Assembly (NCBI GenBank): GCA_945836785.1
Contig: CAMAMD010000067.1
Coordinates: 1-7,446 of the forward strand
DNA: 7,446 nt
Reading direction: 5' to 3'
Source: an uncultured Clostridium sp.
GTDB lineage: Bacteria; Bacillota_A; Clostridia; Lachnospirales; Lachnospiraceae
Notes under the pieces: model-generated
The model's input: only the letters and a program-made list of their open reading frames with translations
The model's database searches: none
Told to the model about the DNA's origin: nothing
Shown here: positions 7,209-7,446 of the stretch, piece by piece
Position numbering within the stretch: position 1 is the stretch's first letter
Layout: the number at the start of each line of letters is the position of its first letter
Program-made: the position numbers and the translations under genes

Positions 7209-7446
7209 TTATCTTACAATAAGAGATTTACCTGTCATTTCCTTCGGTTGTGGGAGTTCCATAATCTCAAGCAATGTAGGTGCAATATCCGCAAGACATC
7301 CGCCCTCACGAAGCTTAATGCCATCCTCATAATTATACAGAATGAACGGAACAGGATTTGTCGTATGTGCCGTATGCGGTGCACCCGTCTCATAGTTTAT
7401 CATCTGCTCAGCATTTCCATGATCAGCACAGATAAAGAGAACACCG
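7209..7446 (-). CDS. gpmI: 2,3-bisphosphoglycerate-independent phosphoglycerate mutase, C-terminal part
   Basis: This cofactor-independent, manganese-dependent enzyme interconverts 3- and 2-phosphoglycerate, the glycolytic step before enolase. Only the last 78 codons are present; the frame stays open to the window edge, so the start lies outside. [15 protein letters not shown] contains the Asp-His pair of the metal site, and [13 protein letters not shown] supplies the third-motif metal-binding His; both are diagnostic of GpmI within the alkaline phosphatase superfamily. The end, [29 protein letters not shown], is the usual C-terminus. mscL follows after 58 bp with no T-tract terminator between, so the two may share a transcript. 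Confidence 0.95.
   Translation of the reverse strand, partial: GVLFICADHGNAEQMINYETGAPHTAHTTNPVPFILYNYEDGIKLREGGCLADIAPTLLEIMELPQPKEMTGKSLIVR

Noticed and set aside
7192..7209. AGATTTT-GTGC-AAAATCT hairpin at the gpmI stop
   Set aside because: A perfect 7-bp stem, but AT-rich, overlapping the stop codon and without a T-tract, so termination is not supported.

Overview
The window looks like core chromosome from a low-GC Firmicute, most likely a Clostridia member of the Lachnospiraceae type (Roseburia/Agathobacter/Butyrivibrio-like). The grounds are strong AGGAGGT-type ribosome binding sites, an AT-rich base composition, a clostridial-style MscL ending in a zinc ribbon, and the gene order eno-secG-rnr-smpB-ssrA, which resembles the Bacillus/Clostridium arrangement. 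The taxonomic call is inference from style; no species marker is present.

Layout from left to right. Positions 1-127 hold two copies of a 47-bp repeat spaced 80 bp apart. Each copy ends in a perfect extended -10 box and can form an RNA hairpin with one compensatory base change, and a long inverted repeat lies between them. A plus-strand gene follows (177-1244), encoding a YprB-like DEDD exonuclease-fold protein with a clear terminator. Everything to the right is on the minus strand and is read from right to left: the 3' end of gpmI (phosphoglycerate mutase, cut by the window edge), mscL (mechanosensitive channel) with its terminator, eno (enolase), secG (translocase subunit) with its terminator, rnr (RNase R) and smpB separated by one base, a 110-residue single-span membrane protein of unknown function, and ssrA (tmRNA). 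The 3' end of ssrA faces the 3' end of the YprB-like gene across about 160 bp full of hairpins.

Functionally there are three groups. gpmI and eno catalyse consecutive steps of lower glycolysis, with mscL placed between them. secG belongs to protein export. rnr, smpB and ssrA form the trans-translation set: tmRNA and SmpB rescue stalled ribosomes and tag the nascent chain, and RNase R can degrade the defective message. The tmRNA resume codon falls at nucleotide 90 and encodes the tag ADENYAYAA; the 3' CCA is not encoded.

No phage, transposase, CRISPR array or defence system is visible, and no gene-free stretch reaches 300 bases. The most interesting items are the structured repeat with promoter-like ends at the left edge, an 18-bp perfect dyad lying across the probable ssrA promoter, the small membrane protein between smpB and ssrA, and the hairpin cluster just downstream of tmRNA.
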